Below are positions 1 through 9,032 of a stretch of 64,000 bases of DNA, piece after piece. The DNA is from CBDBND01 sp965262665 (GTDB lineage Bacteria; Pseudomonadota; Alphaproteobacteria; Rhodospirillales; Rhodospirillaceae): contig OZ253551.1 of assembly GCA_965262665.1 (NCBI GenBank), positions 496,001 through 560,000 on the forward strand, written 5' to 3'. Numbering within the stretch: the first letter of the stretch is position 1; each line of letters begins with the position of its first letter. The notes beneath the pieces are model-generated. The model saw only the letters and a program-made list of their open reading frames with translations, searched no databases and had not been told where the DNA came from. The translations under genes were made by a program, and so were the position numbers.

Positions 1-804
1 TTGGTCGTGTTGCTGCATGCCGTCAATCCTCACGGCTTTGCTTGGTTGCGCCGGGTGACCGAAGGCAATGTCGACCTCAACCGTAACTTTCTGGATTACC
101 AAGATGCTGTGCCTGAAAAGAGGGAATACGAAAAACTCCATGAGGCGTTGTGTCCGGAAGAGTGGGCCGATGAGGCCCTTGCGACAGCCGATCGCATTCT
201 TGATGCCTATGCCCAGGACCACGGCGAGAAAATGCTCAACCGGGTGGTCATGGGGGGGCAGTTCAGCCGGCCCGATGGCTTGTTCTATGGCGGCACAGCA
301 CCCACCTGGTCCCGCCAAACGATCCTATCCGCGCTCAACGCTCACACATCAGCCGCTGAGCATGTGGCGCTGATTGATTTCCATACGGGTCTCGGACCCT
401 CTGGTCATGGCGAGTGTTATATCGTCGGTAATGTGGGCGATCCGTCCATACAGCGTGCGCACGACCTGTGGGGCACCGACGGTGTGAACGTCATGGCGGA
501 GTCAAACGGGCGGCGTACCCACGACGGTTACAATCTCACGGGTATTGCTCGCGAGATTTCACCGATCCCTTTCTATGGCAATACTTTGGAATTCGGCACC
601 CATCCTCTGGAACAGGTGTATCAAGCTTTGCGTGCTGACAACTGGCTGCACCTGCACGGCGATCTCAATTCGGACTTTGCGCACCAGGTCAAAATAGATC
701 TCAAAGAGGCGTTTTGTCCGGATTCAGCGACTTGGCGAGACGCGGTTTACACCCGATCCATGGACGCGTGGCAAAGGGGTCTTGAGGGTTTGGCCGCGCT
801 GTAA
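1..804 (+). CDS. M14-like (DUF2817) metallopeptidase, C-terminal part
   Basis: Partial gene: the frame is open at the first base of the window, so the N-terminus lies upstream. The visible part has the DUF2817 / M14-like hallmarks HAVNPHGF, the DLNRNF segment that follows it, and DFHTGLGPSGHGE, which in the family supplies a late zinc or substrate ligand region. The early HxxE zinc motif would be in the missing part. The family is related to zinc carboxypeptidases; the substrate is unknown. The TTG at base 1 is only the edge of the open frame. It converges with the next gene, 8 bases away. Identification rests on motif memory and is fairly sure. Confidence 0.75.
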   Translation: MVVLLHAVNPHGFAWLRRVTEGNVDLNRNFLDYQDAVPEKREYEKLHEALCPEEWADEALATADRILDAYAQDHGEKMLNRVVMGGQFSRPDGLFYGGTAPTWSRQTILSALNAHTSAAEHVALIDFHTGLGPSGHGECYIVGNVGDPSIQRAHDLWGTDGVNVMAESNGRRTHDGYNLTGIAREISPIPFYGNTLEFGTHPLEQVYQALRADNWLHLHGDLNSDFAHQVKIDLKEAFCPDSATWRDAVYTRSMDAWQRGLEGLAAL

Positions 805-812
805 AGAAAGAG

Positions 813-1262
813 CTATTTGCAAAGGGTCGAGAGACTTTGAGAGTCCTCGTCGATCTCCTCATACCCGCCGACCAATTCCACTTCGGAATAGTACCGTTCA
901 TCGGTTTCTTCGCGGACAAAATTCAGTATCTCGGCGGCGATAGCAGCGCGTTTGTCTTCCGTAAAGTCCTGCGTCGTCATACCGCGATCCCATAGAAAGA
1001 ACATGATTTTTTCGTGCGGCTTGGGGGCAACGAAGCAGGCATAGCGCGCGGTGGAATTGGCGCCGATGACAAGACGCACTGTGACCACTTCATAGCGGAT
1101 GCCGCGTACAGTCTGGAACGGCGCCATAATGGGATCCAGCTGGATGTAGCGGCCAACATAAGCCCATGGACGCTGATCCTCTTCGTCCTGGGCTGACACG
1201 GGACTAACACCCCATGCCACGGCCAGAACGACTACGAGATTTAGAATTGAGAATTTGCGCAT
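813..1262 (-). CDS. Small secreted protein of unknown function
   Basis: 149 residues. An N-terminal signal peptide is clear: MRKFSILN, a hydrophobic run, then a VSAQ-type cleavage site near residue 24. The mature part is acidic near the C-terminus and holds two cysteines, one internal and one as the penultimate residue (CK end), which could pair in the periplasm. I do not recognise a family. It is on the same strand as tadA, 37 bases downstream of it, so the two may share a transcript. Confidence 0.6.
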   Translation of the reverse strand: MRKFSILNLVVVLAVAWGVSPVSAQDEEDQRPWAYVGRYIQLDPIMAPFQTVRGIRYEVVTVRLVIGANSTARYACFVAPKPHEKIMFFLWDRGMTTQDFTEDKRAAIAAEILNFVREETDERYYSEVELVGGYEEIDEDSQSLSTLCK

Positions 1263-1299
1263 GGGCGCATCCTATCGGGCTGGGTGTTGGGTGCAAGCC

Positions 1300-1752
1300 T
1301 CACCGCTTACCGGCAAAAAAATCTCTCAGCAGTGCCGCTGAGTCCTGTTCCCGCACACCGCCGATCACCTCGGGGCGATGATGACAGGTGGGTTGGCTGA
1401 AGATCTTTGGACCGTGCTCGACGCCACCGCCTTTGGGATCATAAGCGCCGAATTCCACCCGGCGCAGCCGGGCAAAAGAAATGGCTGCCGCACACATGGG
1501 ACAGGGCTCCAGAGTGACATAGAGGTCCAATCCGGCCAGCCGGGCGCTACCGGTGGCGGTGGTGGCGGCGCGGATGACCAGCAGCTCGGCATGGGCAGTG
1601 GGATCGTGGTCTGCTTCCACCCGATTGCCGTCTGCGGCAATCACCTCACCCTTTGCCGGATCGACGACAACCGCACCCACGGGCACGTCGCCGCGCGCGG
1701 CGGCCGCCCGGGCATGATCCAGCGCCAGGGCCATATAGTCCATTTCGTTCAT
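1300..1752 (-). CDS. tadA: tRNA-specific adenosine deaminase TadA
   Basis: Zinc deaminase that converts A34 to inosine in the wobble position of tRNA-Arg(ACG). The motifs are complete: the HAE motif (zinc His and proton-shuttle Glu) and PCPMC (two zinc Cys). Length about 150 residues is normal. The frame opens upstream at 1776, but the ATG at 1752 (MNEMDY) matches the family start better. In many alphaproteobacteria tadA sits next to rluB and rsmD; here those two are about 11 kb away, on the same strand, which suggests an insertion or rearrangement between them (inference). Confidence 0.93.
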   Translation of the reverse strand: MNEMDYMALALDHARAAAARGDVPVGAVVVDPAKGEVIAADGNRVEADHDPTAHAELLVIRAATTATGSARLAGLDLYVTLEPCPMCAAAISFARLRRVEFGAYDPKGGGVEHGPKIFSQPTCHHRPEVIGGVREQDSAALLRDFFAGKR

Positions 1753-1891
1753 GTCCGGACCATCGACGGCAGCCACTCATACGTCAAGGGCGCAGAAATG
1801 CTGACTTTCTCGGGATTCCAGCTTGGTAAGGTTCTGGTAACCACAGGAGCGTAGGCTTTAGCCGGGACAAAATGTAAGGGACGGTTTAGCC

Positions 1892-2800
1892 ATGATCGAC
1901 CACGGCGCAGACGTGGTGCGGATCGGCGGCCATCAGGTCGAACGAAGCACCCTTAAAGGCATCCAAACGGCGAGCGCGGACAGTGGCGTCAGCTTCCACT
2001 ACCTCCTGGCCAAAGCGGCTCAGGAGAGTGGATTCGATTCCGGCGCTCAGGTCAAAACCTCGACGGCAGCGGGTCTTTTTCAGTTCACCCGCGGCACCTG
2101 GCTAGACATGATGCGGCGCTATGACGCCGAGCTCGGATTTGGCGACCTGGCTGCACAAGTCAAAGAAAGCGCGACGGGGCGTCTCACCGTGCTCAACGAA
2201 GATGCAGAAATCGAGATGCTGGCGCTCAGGCGCAATCCGGACGTCTCATCGCAAATGGCCGCGTTATTCGCAGGTGATAATGCCAATACCTTGAAAACCG
2301 CACTCGGCCGTGACGCCACACCGGGCGAATTGTATTTGGCTCACTTACTCGGGGCCAGGGGTGCGACCGCACTAATGACCGCCGCCGAACAGGATCCTCA
2401 CAAACCGGCCGCCGAACTTTTGCCTGCGGCCGCTCACGCCAACAAGACCGTGTTCTTTTCGGCCGGCGGACTCGCCCGCACGGCCGAAGGGGTGATCGAC
2501 TGGTTGAAAAACAAGTTCGCCGACCGTCTGGATGAAACCTCCGATGTAGCTTCCATGTTCGATCCTATGCGAGCTCGGGATTGGACCGCTGAAAAGTTCC
2601 AGCCCCAAATCGAAAATCCAAACTCTCCCTTTGACTTGGGCGCAGCAGCGCGTTCAGGCGATGCTGGGAGTATGGGTATCTCTCTGTATTTGTTGCAGAT
2701 GCTATCCGATATGTTTGCCGCCCAACCCATGCAGATGATGGATGATCCCTTTGTAACAAACAACTTACTCCCGACGTGTCTGGGTAGAGTTTCACACGTT
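1892..2800 (+). pseudogene. Lytic-transglycosylase-like (SLT domain) protein, 3' end lost
   Basis: The first ~290 codons encode an SLT-like muramidase domain: LLAKAAQESGFDS holds the catalytic Glu, followed by STAAGLFQFTRGTWL, as in proteins that cleave peptidoglycan during flagellar or secretion assembly. No signal peptide is visible. After about codon 300 the frame runs on to 3307, but that tail is the antisense of dctP and of a GC-rich segment, so it is not native. The true C-terminus has been replaced at about 2790-2800. Closely related alphaproteobacterial proteins are about 250-300 residues, so little may be missing. Confidence 0.65.
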
Positions 2801-2990
2801 CTCACTGCGCCAACCCCTCTGGGGTCCTCCACTGCGCTGGCGCTGCGTTGCGGCCGTGGCTCGCAAGGCTACGGCGCTGGGCGCCTAGCGCCGGCGGCGC
2901 AATCCTCGCGGCCCCGGTGGCTCCACTGCGAGCGCGTGACACAAAAGCCAGACACCTCGGGAGCAACGCTCCCGATGCCGATACGGCCAG
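2800..2990. other. GC-rich non-coding junction segment with hairpin
   Basis: About 190 bases with no credible gene, between the broken SLT protein and a dehydratase fragment. It contains a perfect 8-bp hairpin at 2957-2975 (TCGGGAGC, loop AAC, GCTCCCGA) and several GCGCC-rich short inverted repeats. It may be a dispersed intergenic repeat at which the flanking pieces recombined; I see no second copy in this window. Confidence 0.4.
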
Positions 2991-3140
2991 GTGCATTCAC
3001 CCTTTTCCGCCAACAGCATGAGGAAAACGGCCAAGTCGCGCACGTCGATGTATTCCATCGGTATGCGGGGATCGCCCGGGGGCAGCATCTCGCCGCCCTT
3101 GTCGATGCGCACCGGCCAATGGGTGAAGCGGTCACTGTTG
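2990..3140 (-). pseudogene. Fragment of NAD-dependent epimerase/dehydratase-family protein
   Basis: On the minus strand about 48 codons read DRFTHWPVRIDKGGEMLPPG and then the conserved PMEYIDVRDLAVF stretch. This is the typical C-terminal substrate-loop region of extended short-chain dehydrogenase/epimerase-like reductases (DRFTYWPVR..GGEVLAPGD..QFIDVRDLAE). It is joined in frame to the middle of a TRAP binding protein at about 3140, where no natural protein has such a join. Identity comes from recalled family consensus, not a search. Confidence 0.6.
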
Positions 3141-3897
3141 TCCGGCAGGGACTCCAGCCATCGGGTGTTGGCCATGAGCAGGGCGCCGATATAGAAGTGA
3201 TTGGATACCGTGTAGTGGCTGGCCTGTTCGGATATACCGATGCCGCCGTAGACGAGCGGGACCGCAGCGCCACCATCGAGCAGGCCGGTCTGCAATGCCG
3301 GAATTAAGTCTGAGCTCGGCAAGAAGATGAGATCTGCATCCAGGATCTCCCAAATCACCTTGGTGGCAGCGTCGGTCGACGCGCGCATGCGGTAGCCCCG
3401 GACGTCTTCAGGCCAGAGGATGGGTTTCTTGCCATAAAAATTCTGACCGCCCAGTTCGACCCAGCGCAGGACGGTGAGGCCCCTTTCCGCGACCAGCGCC
3501 TGGAATTCATCCAGCAGGTAGCTGTCCAAGACAAAAATCGAATTCCTCGAGCGTGTCGAACAGAAACGGCGCCATGGTGATTTCGATTTCTGGCATCAGG
3601 CTGGACACCACCAAGGAGGAGATGGAGGCCATCTGGATCCGCCCCCGGCGTAAAGCGGCCAGCGCCTGTTCCTCGCTGCCGGCTTCGCCGTAAATCATCA
3701 GGTTGGATATCAAAGCGCCGTTGCTGGCGTCATCGATGGTGGTGGCGAATTCCTTGAACAGAACATCGCTGGGTGAGCCGGGCAAAATGTAGGCGCCGGA
3801 CGGCGACTTCGATCGGTGGGTCTTGGGCTCGCGTTGGTGCACCAAAAGTGAACATGCACAGGAGGCCAAGGATGTAAATTTTTGGAAGAACAGTCAT
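3141..3897 (-). pseudogene. dctP: TRAP transporter substrate-binding protein DctP, frameshifted and truncated
   Basis: A periplasmic binding protein of the TRAP type. The start ATG at 3897 gives a good signal peptide (MTVLPKIYILGLLCMFTF, then TRAQD). The reading then changes frame near 3800-3830, continues with YILPGSPSDVLFKEFA and EQALAALRRGRIQMA, changes frame again near 3525 (after FLFDTLEEFDF), and continues with the family pattern WVELGGQNFYGKKPI, ALQTGLLDG and NTRWLESLP. The natural C-terminal helices are missing at the 3140 junction. Two frameshifts plus truncation make it non-functional as read. No TRAP membrane subunits (DctQ, DctM) are in the window. Confidence 0.8.
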
Positions 3898-3921
3898 GCC
3901 AACCCCTATACCATAACCGTC

Positions 3922-4350
3922 ATGACGGATTCGACGATAGAAGCGAAAAAACAGGCGGTGGAGGCGGTCATCCGCGCCAACTACAACGCCTTTACCACCC
4001 GTGTCACCGACGACGACGGGGACTTCGCCGCTCAGGACGTCACCGTCTGGGACGTGTTCGAGCCCGAACTCATCATTGGCCTCGAGGCGCGCAAGGCGTT
4101 CCAGCGTCGGGACATCGACCAGTCCGTTGCCCGCGGACCGCTCACCTTCGATGTGACCATTCAGCTCATCACCCTCCATGGCGACATCGCCATCTCCCGC
4201 CATCACGTCAATTTCAACTATGAACCCCCCAATGCGGTGTCGGGCCAGGTGCGGGTCACCCAGGTGCTGCAGAAATTCGCCGGTCGCTGGAAAATTATTC
4301 ACACCCAGGAAGGCATGGTGCCGACCGGCGTGCCGCCGACTGAAAACTAA
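3922..4350 (+). CDS. SnoaL / NTF2-like domain protein
   Basis: 142 residues with the small cone-shaped NTF2/SnoaL-like fold signature: an N-terminal helix AVEAVIRANYNAF, a mid region RDIDQSVARGPLTF, and the C-terminal strand pair GQVRVTQVLQKFAGRWKIIHTQEG. Similar proteins (DUF4440 and SnoaL-like groups) act as isomerases, hydrolases or ligand-binding modules; no specific role can be given. The ATG at 3922 lies 24 bases from the dctP start on the other strand, so the two would be divergently transcribed. tag follows 20 bases downstream and may be co-transcribed. Confidence 0.7.
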   Translation: MTDSTIEAKKQAVEAVIRANYNAFTTRVTDDDGDFAAQDVTVWDVFEPELIIGLEARKAFQRRDIDQSVARGPLTFDVTIQLITLHGDIAISRHHVNFNYEPPNAVSGQVRVTQVLQKFAGRWKIIHTQEGMVPTGVPPTEN

Positions 4351-4370
4351 ACGATAGTTGGGAGCTGGTG

Positions 4371-5009
4371 ATGACCCGCCTGGCTAAAGGTCTCGAACAC
4401 GGTGCCGACGAACAGCCCAAATGTTTCTGGTGCACCGGCCATACGGACTATGAGGCCTACCATGACGACGAATGGGGTCGCCCGGTCAAGGACGACATCC
4501 GTCTGTTCGAAAAGATGGTGCTGGAAGGGTTCCAGTCGGGGTTGTCGTGGTTGACCATTCTGCGCAAGCGGGACAACTTCCGCCGCGCCTTTAAGGTTTT
4601 TGATTTCAAGAAGGTGGCGCAGTTCGGCCGCAAAGATGTCAATCGTCTTCTACAAAATGCGGGCATCGTCCGTCACCGCGGCAAAGTGGAAGCGGCAGTC
4701 AATAACGCCCAGCGGGCACTGGACCTAGTGGATGAGTTCGACTCATTGGCGTCCTACATCTGGCGCTACGAGCCTGACAAGGACTCACGGCCCAAGAAGC
4801 TCACCAAACATGCATTGATGACTCTCACTCAAGCGCCGGAAAGTGTCGCCCTCAGCAAAGATCTGAAAAAGCGCGGCTGGCGCTTCGTCGGCCCCACCAC
4901 CATGTACGCCTTCATGCAGTCCATGGGCATGGTCAACGATCACATCGAAGGCTGCAGCATGCGTGACGTGGTGGAACGGGAGCGGGAGAAATTCAAAAGG
5001 CCGAGGTAG
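4371..5009 (+). CDS. tag: DNA-3-methyladenine glycosylase I
   Basis: Removes 3-methyladenine from alkylated DNA as the first step of base excision repair. The zinc-snap residues of Tag are all present: Cys in KCFWC, His in EAYHDDEWG, and His and Cys in NDHIEGCS. GFQSGLSWLTILRKR is the classic family block. Length 212 is slightly longer than the usual ~190 because of a short N-terminal extension. GTG and ATG are adjacent at 4368/4371; the ATG follows GGGAGCTG and is preferred. Confidence 0.93.
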   Translation: MTRLAKGLEHGADEQPKCFWCTGHTDYEAYHDDEWGRPVKDDIRLFEKMVLEGFQSGLSWLTILRKRDNFRRAFKVFDFKKVAQFGRKDVNRLLQNAGIVRHRGKVEAAVNNAQRALDLVDEFDSLASYIWRYEPDKDSRPKKLTKHALMTLTQAPESVALSKDLKKRGWRFVGPTTMYAFMQSMGMVNDHIEGCSMRDVVEREREKFKRPR

Positions 5010-5134
5010 GTTAATACGGCTGACCGGTTGGACTCACGCGTACGCAAAACAAATCCAAAATTGGTCAGGGTAGTGCTCAGCACGGATTAACGTAAGATCG
5101 GCACCTCGGCTTTGGGGAATGGGGAGGCACACTC

Positions 5135-6727
5135 ATGAACGACCAAACGGTAGCGGCAGACGACGCCCTGGTTTCGAAATTGAAACAGGTCGTTGGCAAT
5201 GACCGTGTTCTCACAGAGGAAAAAGACCGGGACTTCTATTCCACAGATTTGAGTTGCCGCGACCGCGCCATCGCAGCGGTGGTGGTGCAGCCGGGCACGG
5301 AAGAGGAGTTGGCGGCCAGCGTTGAAGCGGCAACCCAGGCCGGCCTGGCTGTGGTCGCCCGGGGTGGTGGCATGTCTTACACCTCCAGTTACACGCCCGA
5401 ACGGCCAGACACCATGTTGCTCGACATGCGGCGCATGGATCGGGTACTCGAAGTCAACACAGAAGATATGTACGTGGTCGTCGAATGCGGCTGCACCTGG
5501 AAAACCCTTTATGAAACGCTGAAGGATAAGGGAGTGCGGACTCCGTATTGGGGACCGCTATCCGGTAAATTTGCGACCGTCGGCGGCGCTTTGTCGCAAA
5601 ACAGTCTGTTCCATGGCTCTGGCGTGCACGGCACCGTCGCGGACAGTGTGATCGGGCTCCGTGTGGTTCTGCCCAATGGAGATATTCTTCAAACCGGGTC
5701 TGCCGCCCACAAGCATTCCAATGGCTTTTGGCGTCATTTCGGCCCGGACATGACCGGCATCTTTACCGCCGATACCGGCGCGTTTGGGGTCAAGTCCGTG
5801 GCCACCTTGCGCCTGATCGAAACGCCGCCGTCGACGGCCTACATGGCGTTTAAGTTTGATACCCTTGAACAATGTCTCAAAGCACAAGTTCGCATTGCCC
5901 GCATCAATATCGCCTCCGAATGCTACATGTTCGATCCTTATTACAACGCCGGGTTTGAGCGCCAGGGTATTACTTTTACGGAAGGCATTTCCATCGTTGG
6001 TAAGGTGGTCCGTAAGCGCGGGCTTAAAGGTGTCGCGACGGCGGCCAAGATGGCGGTTAAAGGCAAAAAGATTCTCAAAGACGTGCCGTATTCTCTGCAC
6101 ATGACTTTCGACGCGCTCACCGATGTCATCGCCAACGAACATCAGGAAATTGCGGCCGAGATCTGTCTTGAGGAAGGCGGCATTGAGATGGACAACACGT
6201 TGCCGCAGGTGTTCCGGGCGGAGCCGTTTGGCGGGGTGCGCACACTATTGCTTGGGCCCGATGGCGAGCTGTGGGTGCCCGTGCACGGCTTTTTTCCGTT
6301 GTCGCGCGCAGTCGAAGCGGGAGCGGCCACGGAAAAGTGGCTCGAGGAGAAACGACCTATCCTGGAAAAGCATGAGATCAAGACGTCCTATCTCACCTGC
6401 TTTGCCGGCGCCGAGTTTGTTATTGAACCCAGCTTTTACTGGCGTGACAAGCTGGGTGAGTTCCGCCTCAGTTTGATCGAAGAGGAATTTGCCGAGAAGT
6501 GGAAGGACATTCCGGAAGACGTTGAGAAACGAAAAGTTGTTTTGCAACTACGCGAGGAGCTGCGTGATTTGTTCGATAGCCTCGGCGCCGGACACCTTCA
6601 GATCGGCAAGTTTTATGAATTTTCAAGTCTCATGAACAACGACACGCTGTGGACGGTACTAAACGGTGTAAAAGACGTCGTCGATCCTGACCGTAAGATC
6701 AATCCGGGCTCGCTGGGCTTGCGATAA
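5135..6727 (+). CDS. FAD-binding (PCMH/VAO-type) oxidoreductase
   Basis: 530 residues. The N-terminal FAD-binding domain shows the PCMH pattern: VVVQPGTEEELAASV, VVARGGGMSYTSSY, VECGCTWKTLYETL, GPLSGKFATVGGALSQN, and GVKSVATLRLI. The C-terminal half is FAD-oxidase type, ending INPGSLGLR. Such enzymes oxidise hydroxy-acids, phenolic alcohols or sugars with covalent or tightly bound FAD; the substrate is not evident. No signal peptide, so cytoplasmic. It is clearly paralogous to the gene at 15777-17357. GGGGAGG about 7 bases before the ATG supports the start. No partner cytochrome or FeS gene is adjacent. Confidence 0.85.
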   Translation: MNDQTVAADDALVSKLKQVVGNDRVLTEEKDRDFYSTDLSCRDRAIAAVVVQPGTEEELAASVEAATQAGLAVVARGGGMSYTSSYTPERPDTMLLDMRRMDRVLEVNTEDMYVVVECGCTWKTLYETLKDKGVRTPYWGPLSGKFATVGGALSQNSLFHGSGVHGTVADSVIGLRVVLPNGDILQTGSAAHKHSNGFWRHFGPDMTGIFTADTGAFGVKSVATLRLIETPPSTAYMAFKFDTLEQCLKAQVRIARINIASECYMFDPYYNAGFERQGITFTEGISIVGKVVRKRGLKGVATAAKMAVKGKKILKDVPYSLHMTFDALTDVIANEHQEIAAEICLEEGGIEMDNTLPQVFRAEPFGGVRTLLLGPDGELWVPVHGFFPLSRAVEAGAATEKWLEEKRPILEKHEIKTSYLTCFAGAEFVIEPSFYWRDKLGEFRLSLIEEEFAEKWKDIPEDVEKRKVVLQLREELRDLFDSLGAGHLQIGKFYEFSSLMNNDTLWTVLNGVKDVVDPDRKINPGSLGLR

Positions 6728-6808
6728 TTTCAACGAAAAAGTAGCAGGAAAGCTCGGCTTAACGTGCATGCCCTATTTCTTGCCCGTGCGAAAGAGGTGA
6801 TGCAAGCT

Positions 6809-7403
6809 CTACTGAACAATCATCTCTTTGAACAGCACGTCATTGATCTGCGCCGGGCTGACGGCGCTGTTGACCCGGTCGGTTAGCTCTTTGCGCAGCC
6901 GGGCCATGCCACCGACGCCTTGCAAGGCTTCCATGCGCAGTTCACGCAGATAGACCTGAAAATTATCGACGATACGCGGCAATACGGATTCAATGGTGGT
7001 GATGTCGTTTTCGCTGGCCAGTTCTAGACTGATGAGAATCTTGAGAAAGCTCCGCGGCCGGCCGGCGGTGTTCAAGTTGACCAGCATCTCGGGCAAGTCA
7101 TAAAAAAACTGCATTGCCCACGGGCGCACGACGGTCCACGGGGCCGCTTGGCTCGGCGGTCTCGACAGCTTCTTCGACCACCGGTTCATCACCGCCCAGC
7201 ATGTTCAACAAAGGGTCGGCCAGACCGGAAAAAAGGGCTCCAGCGCCGCCGCCGAGGATCAGCAGCAACGGTAGACCGATCATGATCAAGAGGCGTTTGC
7301 CACCACCGCCATCATCGCCTTCTTCGCTGTCGAAATCTTCTTCGCCACTCGCCATGGCGATCACCTTGTCAGCAGTTTCCCGTTCTTGTTCCAAATCGCT
7401 CAT
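6809..7403 (-). pseudogene. fliL: Flagellar basal-body protein FliL, frameshifted
   Basis: Inner-membrane protein that supports flagellar motor torque. The N-terminal ~95 codons (7403 downward) have the acidic cytoplasmic tail, then a single membrane span, KRLLIMIGLPLLLILGGG. Near 7110-7130 the frame shifts and continues with RPWAMQFFYDLPEMLVNLNT, LKILISLELA, and SPAQINDVLFKEMIVQ, the conserved periplasmic FliL domain. The two halves join naturally at ...PSGPVDR / RPWAMQFF. One small indel therefore inactivates an otherwise complete gene, or it is a sequencing error. No other flagellar gene flanks it here. Confidence 0.85.
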
Positions 7404-7406
7404 GGG

Positions 7407-8243
7407 TCACTCTCCTGGTTTACGGAACCTGAGGGTCATGCGGTCCGATTCACCGATGGCCAGGTAGGTTTCGTTTTCGGGCGTATCTTTGAGGCGCGAG
7501 GTGGGCGGTAGGGTCCACACGCCTTCGGGATAGTCCTTAATATCTTTGGGATTGGCGTTGATCTCACTGGCGTCTTCGAAGACGAAGCCAGCCGCCTCAG
7601 CCAACTGAATGGCGTAATCCTGATTGATGTAGCCGTTCATCCCGCGTGGGTCCTGGGGCACCTCTGGATTACCCCGGTGCTCGACCACGCCGAGGATGCC
7701 GCCAGGCTTTAATGCGCGATACATGGCGGCAAAGAAGTCCTCCACGTAACCGTTGATGGTGAAGTTATGGATGTTGCGAAAAGTCACCACCATGTCGGCA
7801 CTGTTCGGTGGCGCGATGGTGGGCACGGTGTCGGAAAAGGCGGTGACGATCATCTTGTCGTAGAGATCGGGCCGTTCGGCGTTCTTATCTGCGAAGTATT
7901 TGATCGGACCCGCCGCTTCAAAGGATTTTTCATTGATGTCAAAATTGGCGGCAAAGTAGACGCCGCGATCAAGCAGCAACGGCGCCAAAATCTCCGTGTA
8001 ATAGCGTCCCGAGCCGGGCCACAGTTCCACCACGGTCATGTCGCGCTGAACGCCGAAGAAAGTCAGAACTTCCAGAGGATGGCGCCAGCCGTCCCGGGCC
8101 ACATTGGCTGCGGCACGATAGTCGCTGGCGACAATCGATTTGAGGTCCTGCATCGTGGCGTCGTCGGTGGCGGCCTGCGGTGACGCAAGACCGGTCAAAA
8201 ATGTGAAGACTGCGGTAAGGAAAATAAGAGTTCGCACATTCAT
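7407..8243 (-). CDS. Exported class I SAM-dependent methyltransferase-like protein
   Basis: 278 residues: a clear signal peptide (MNVRTLIFLTAVFTFLTGLA, then SPQAA) followed by a Rossmann methyltransferase domain with motif I VVELWPGSGRYYTEIL, NIHNF, and a GGILGVVEHRG post-motif strand. It matches the predicted methyltransferase group COG4798, many members of which carry signal peptides although SAM is cytoplasmic, so their true role is unclear. Its start overlaps the stop of the upstream gene by 4 bases (ATGA), so it is translationally coupled to the two secreted paralogs at 8240-9784. fliL starts 4 bases downstream. Confidence 0.8.
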   Translation of the reverse strand: MNVRTLIFLTAVFTFLTGLASPQAATDDATMQDLKSIVASDYRAAANVARDGWRHPLEVLTFFGVQRDMTVVELWPGSGRYYTEILAPLLLDRGVYFAANFDINEKSFEAAGPIKYFADKNAERPDLYDKMIVTAFSDTVPTIAPPNSADMVVTFRNIHNFTINGYVEDFFAAMYRALKPGGILGVVEHRGNPEVPQDPRGMNGYINQDYAIQLAEAAGFVFEDASEINANPKDIKDYPEGVWTLPPTSRLKDTPENETYLAIGESDRMTLRFRKPGE

Positions 8244-9032
8244 TGGCTGATCTCCTCACGGTACTCGGTCAGCACATAATTTTCGTCGCGGAAGGCCTGC
8301 AAGGCCAAAACGCGGTCGCCTTTGATCGCCCACACATCCAGTTCGCCGGTGGAATAGTGCACTGTGTCGGTGCCGGCGGGTACGGTGATGGTTTCGTCGC
8401 CCACCCGTGTCAGGGTGGCGCGCATGATACGGCCCAACACCGGGCCATCGCCATCCCGCACAGGCGAAATAAAGTAGGACGTGCGCGCCATCTCAACGGG
8501 GCCTCCCAAATTAGAGTCTTCGGGGTCCATCACCGAGGCGTTCCAGGAATTGAGGCCTTCGCCGTGGGTGATGATAGCCAGCGCCTGCGGCACCCGCGCC
8601 TCGTGTTCGGTGCGACCCAGCGGCCCAAACGAGGTGGCATGGAGCAAGTCGCCGTCGAGGGCGATCCGCACCGATCCTTTGAAGCCTTCCGGGTAGCGGT
8701 AGCTGGCGAACACATCCACGGGCCGGTAGGCGGGATCGACCCGCATGACGATGGTGTGCTGACGGTTACCGGAGAACATTTTTTTAGTGATATTCATGGT
8801 CCGGTGGCCGTCGGGATGAACGATCATGCGGAAGAATTCTTGCCCCGCGCAGGGTGGTGCCGTCTTCTTCATAGAAACTGTGAGTACCCGAGACCATGCG
8901 CACAATGTTGGCATTTGTTTGATGCTCATCGGCGAAAAGGCCGTTGGCCCAAGTGAGGCCAGTCGCCATCGGTATAGCAGACAAGACGAGTCCTTTGGCC
9001 ACTACGACAGCCGTTTTCGTGCGCAAAGTCAT
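8240..9032 (-). pseudogene. Secreted protein of unknown function, frameshifted paralog of next gene
   Basis: Aligns by eye along its length with the neighbour at 9029-9784. The N-terminal piece (ATG at 9032) has a signal peptide and the shared HSFYEEDGTTLRG segment; the frame then breaks near 8840-8860 and the rest (FFRMIVHPDGHRTMN, GFKGSVRIALDGDLLHA, YFISPVRDGDGPVLG, LDVWAIKGDR, NYVLTEYREE) is in another frame. Both genes are secreted, similar to DUF3108-like or DUF6134-like lipoproteins in the C-terminal PAGT..HY..G.LDVW..KGDR pattern; no biochemical role is known to me. Overlaps both neighbours by 4 bases. Confidence 0.65.

Noticed and set aside
2800..3307. C-terminal half of the long SLT frame
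   Set aside because: It is antisense to the dctP and dehydratase remnants and has no family resemblance.
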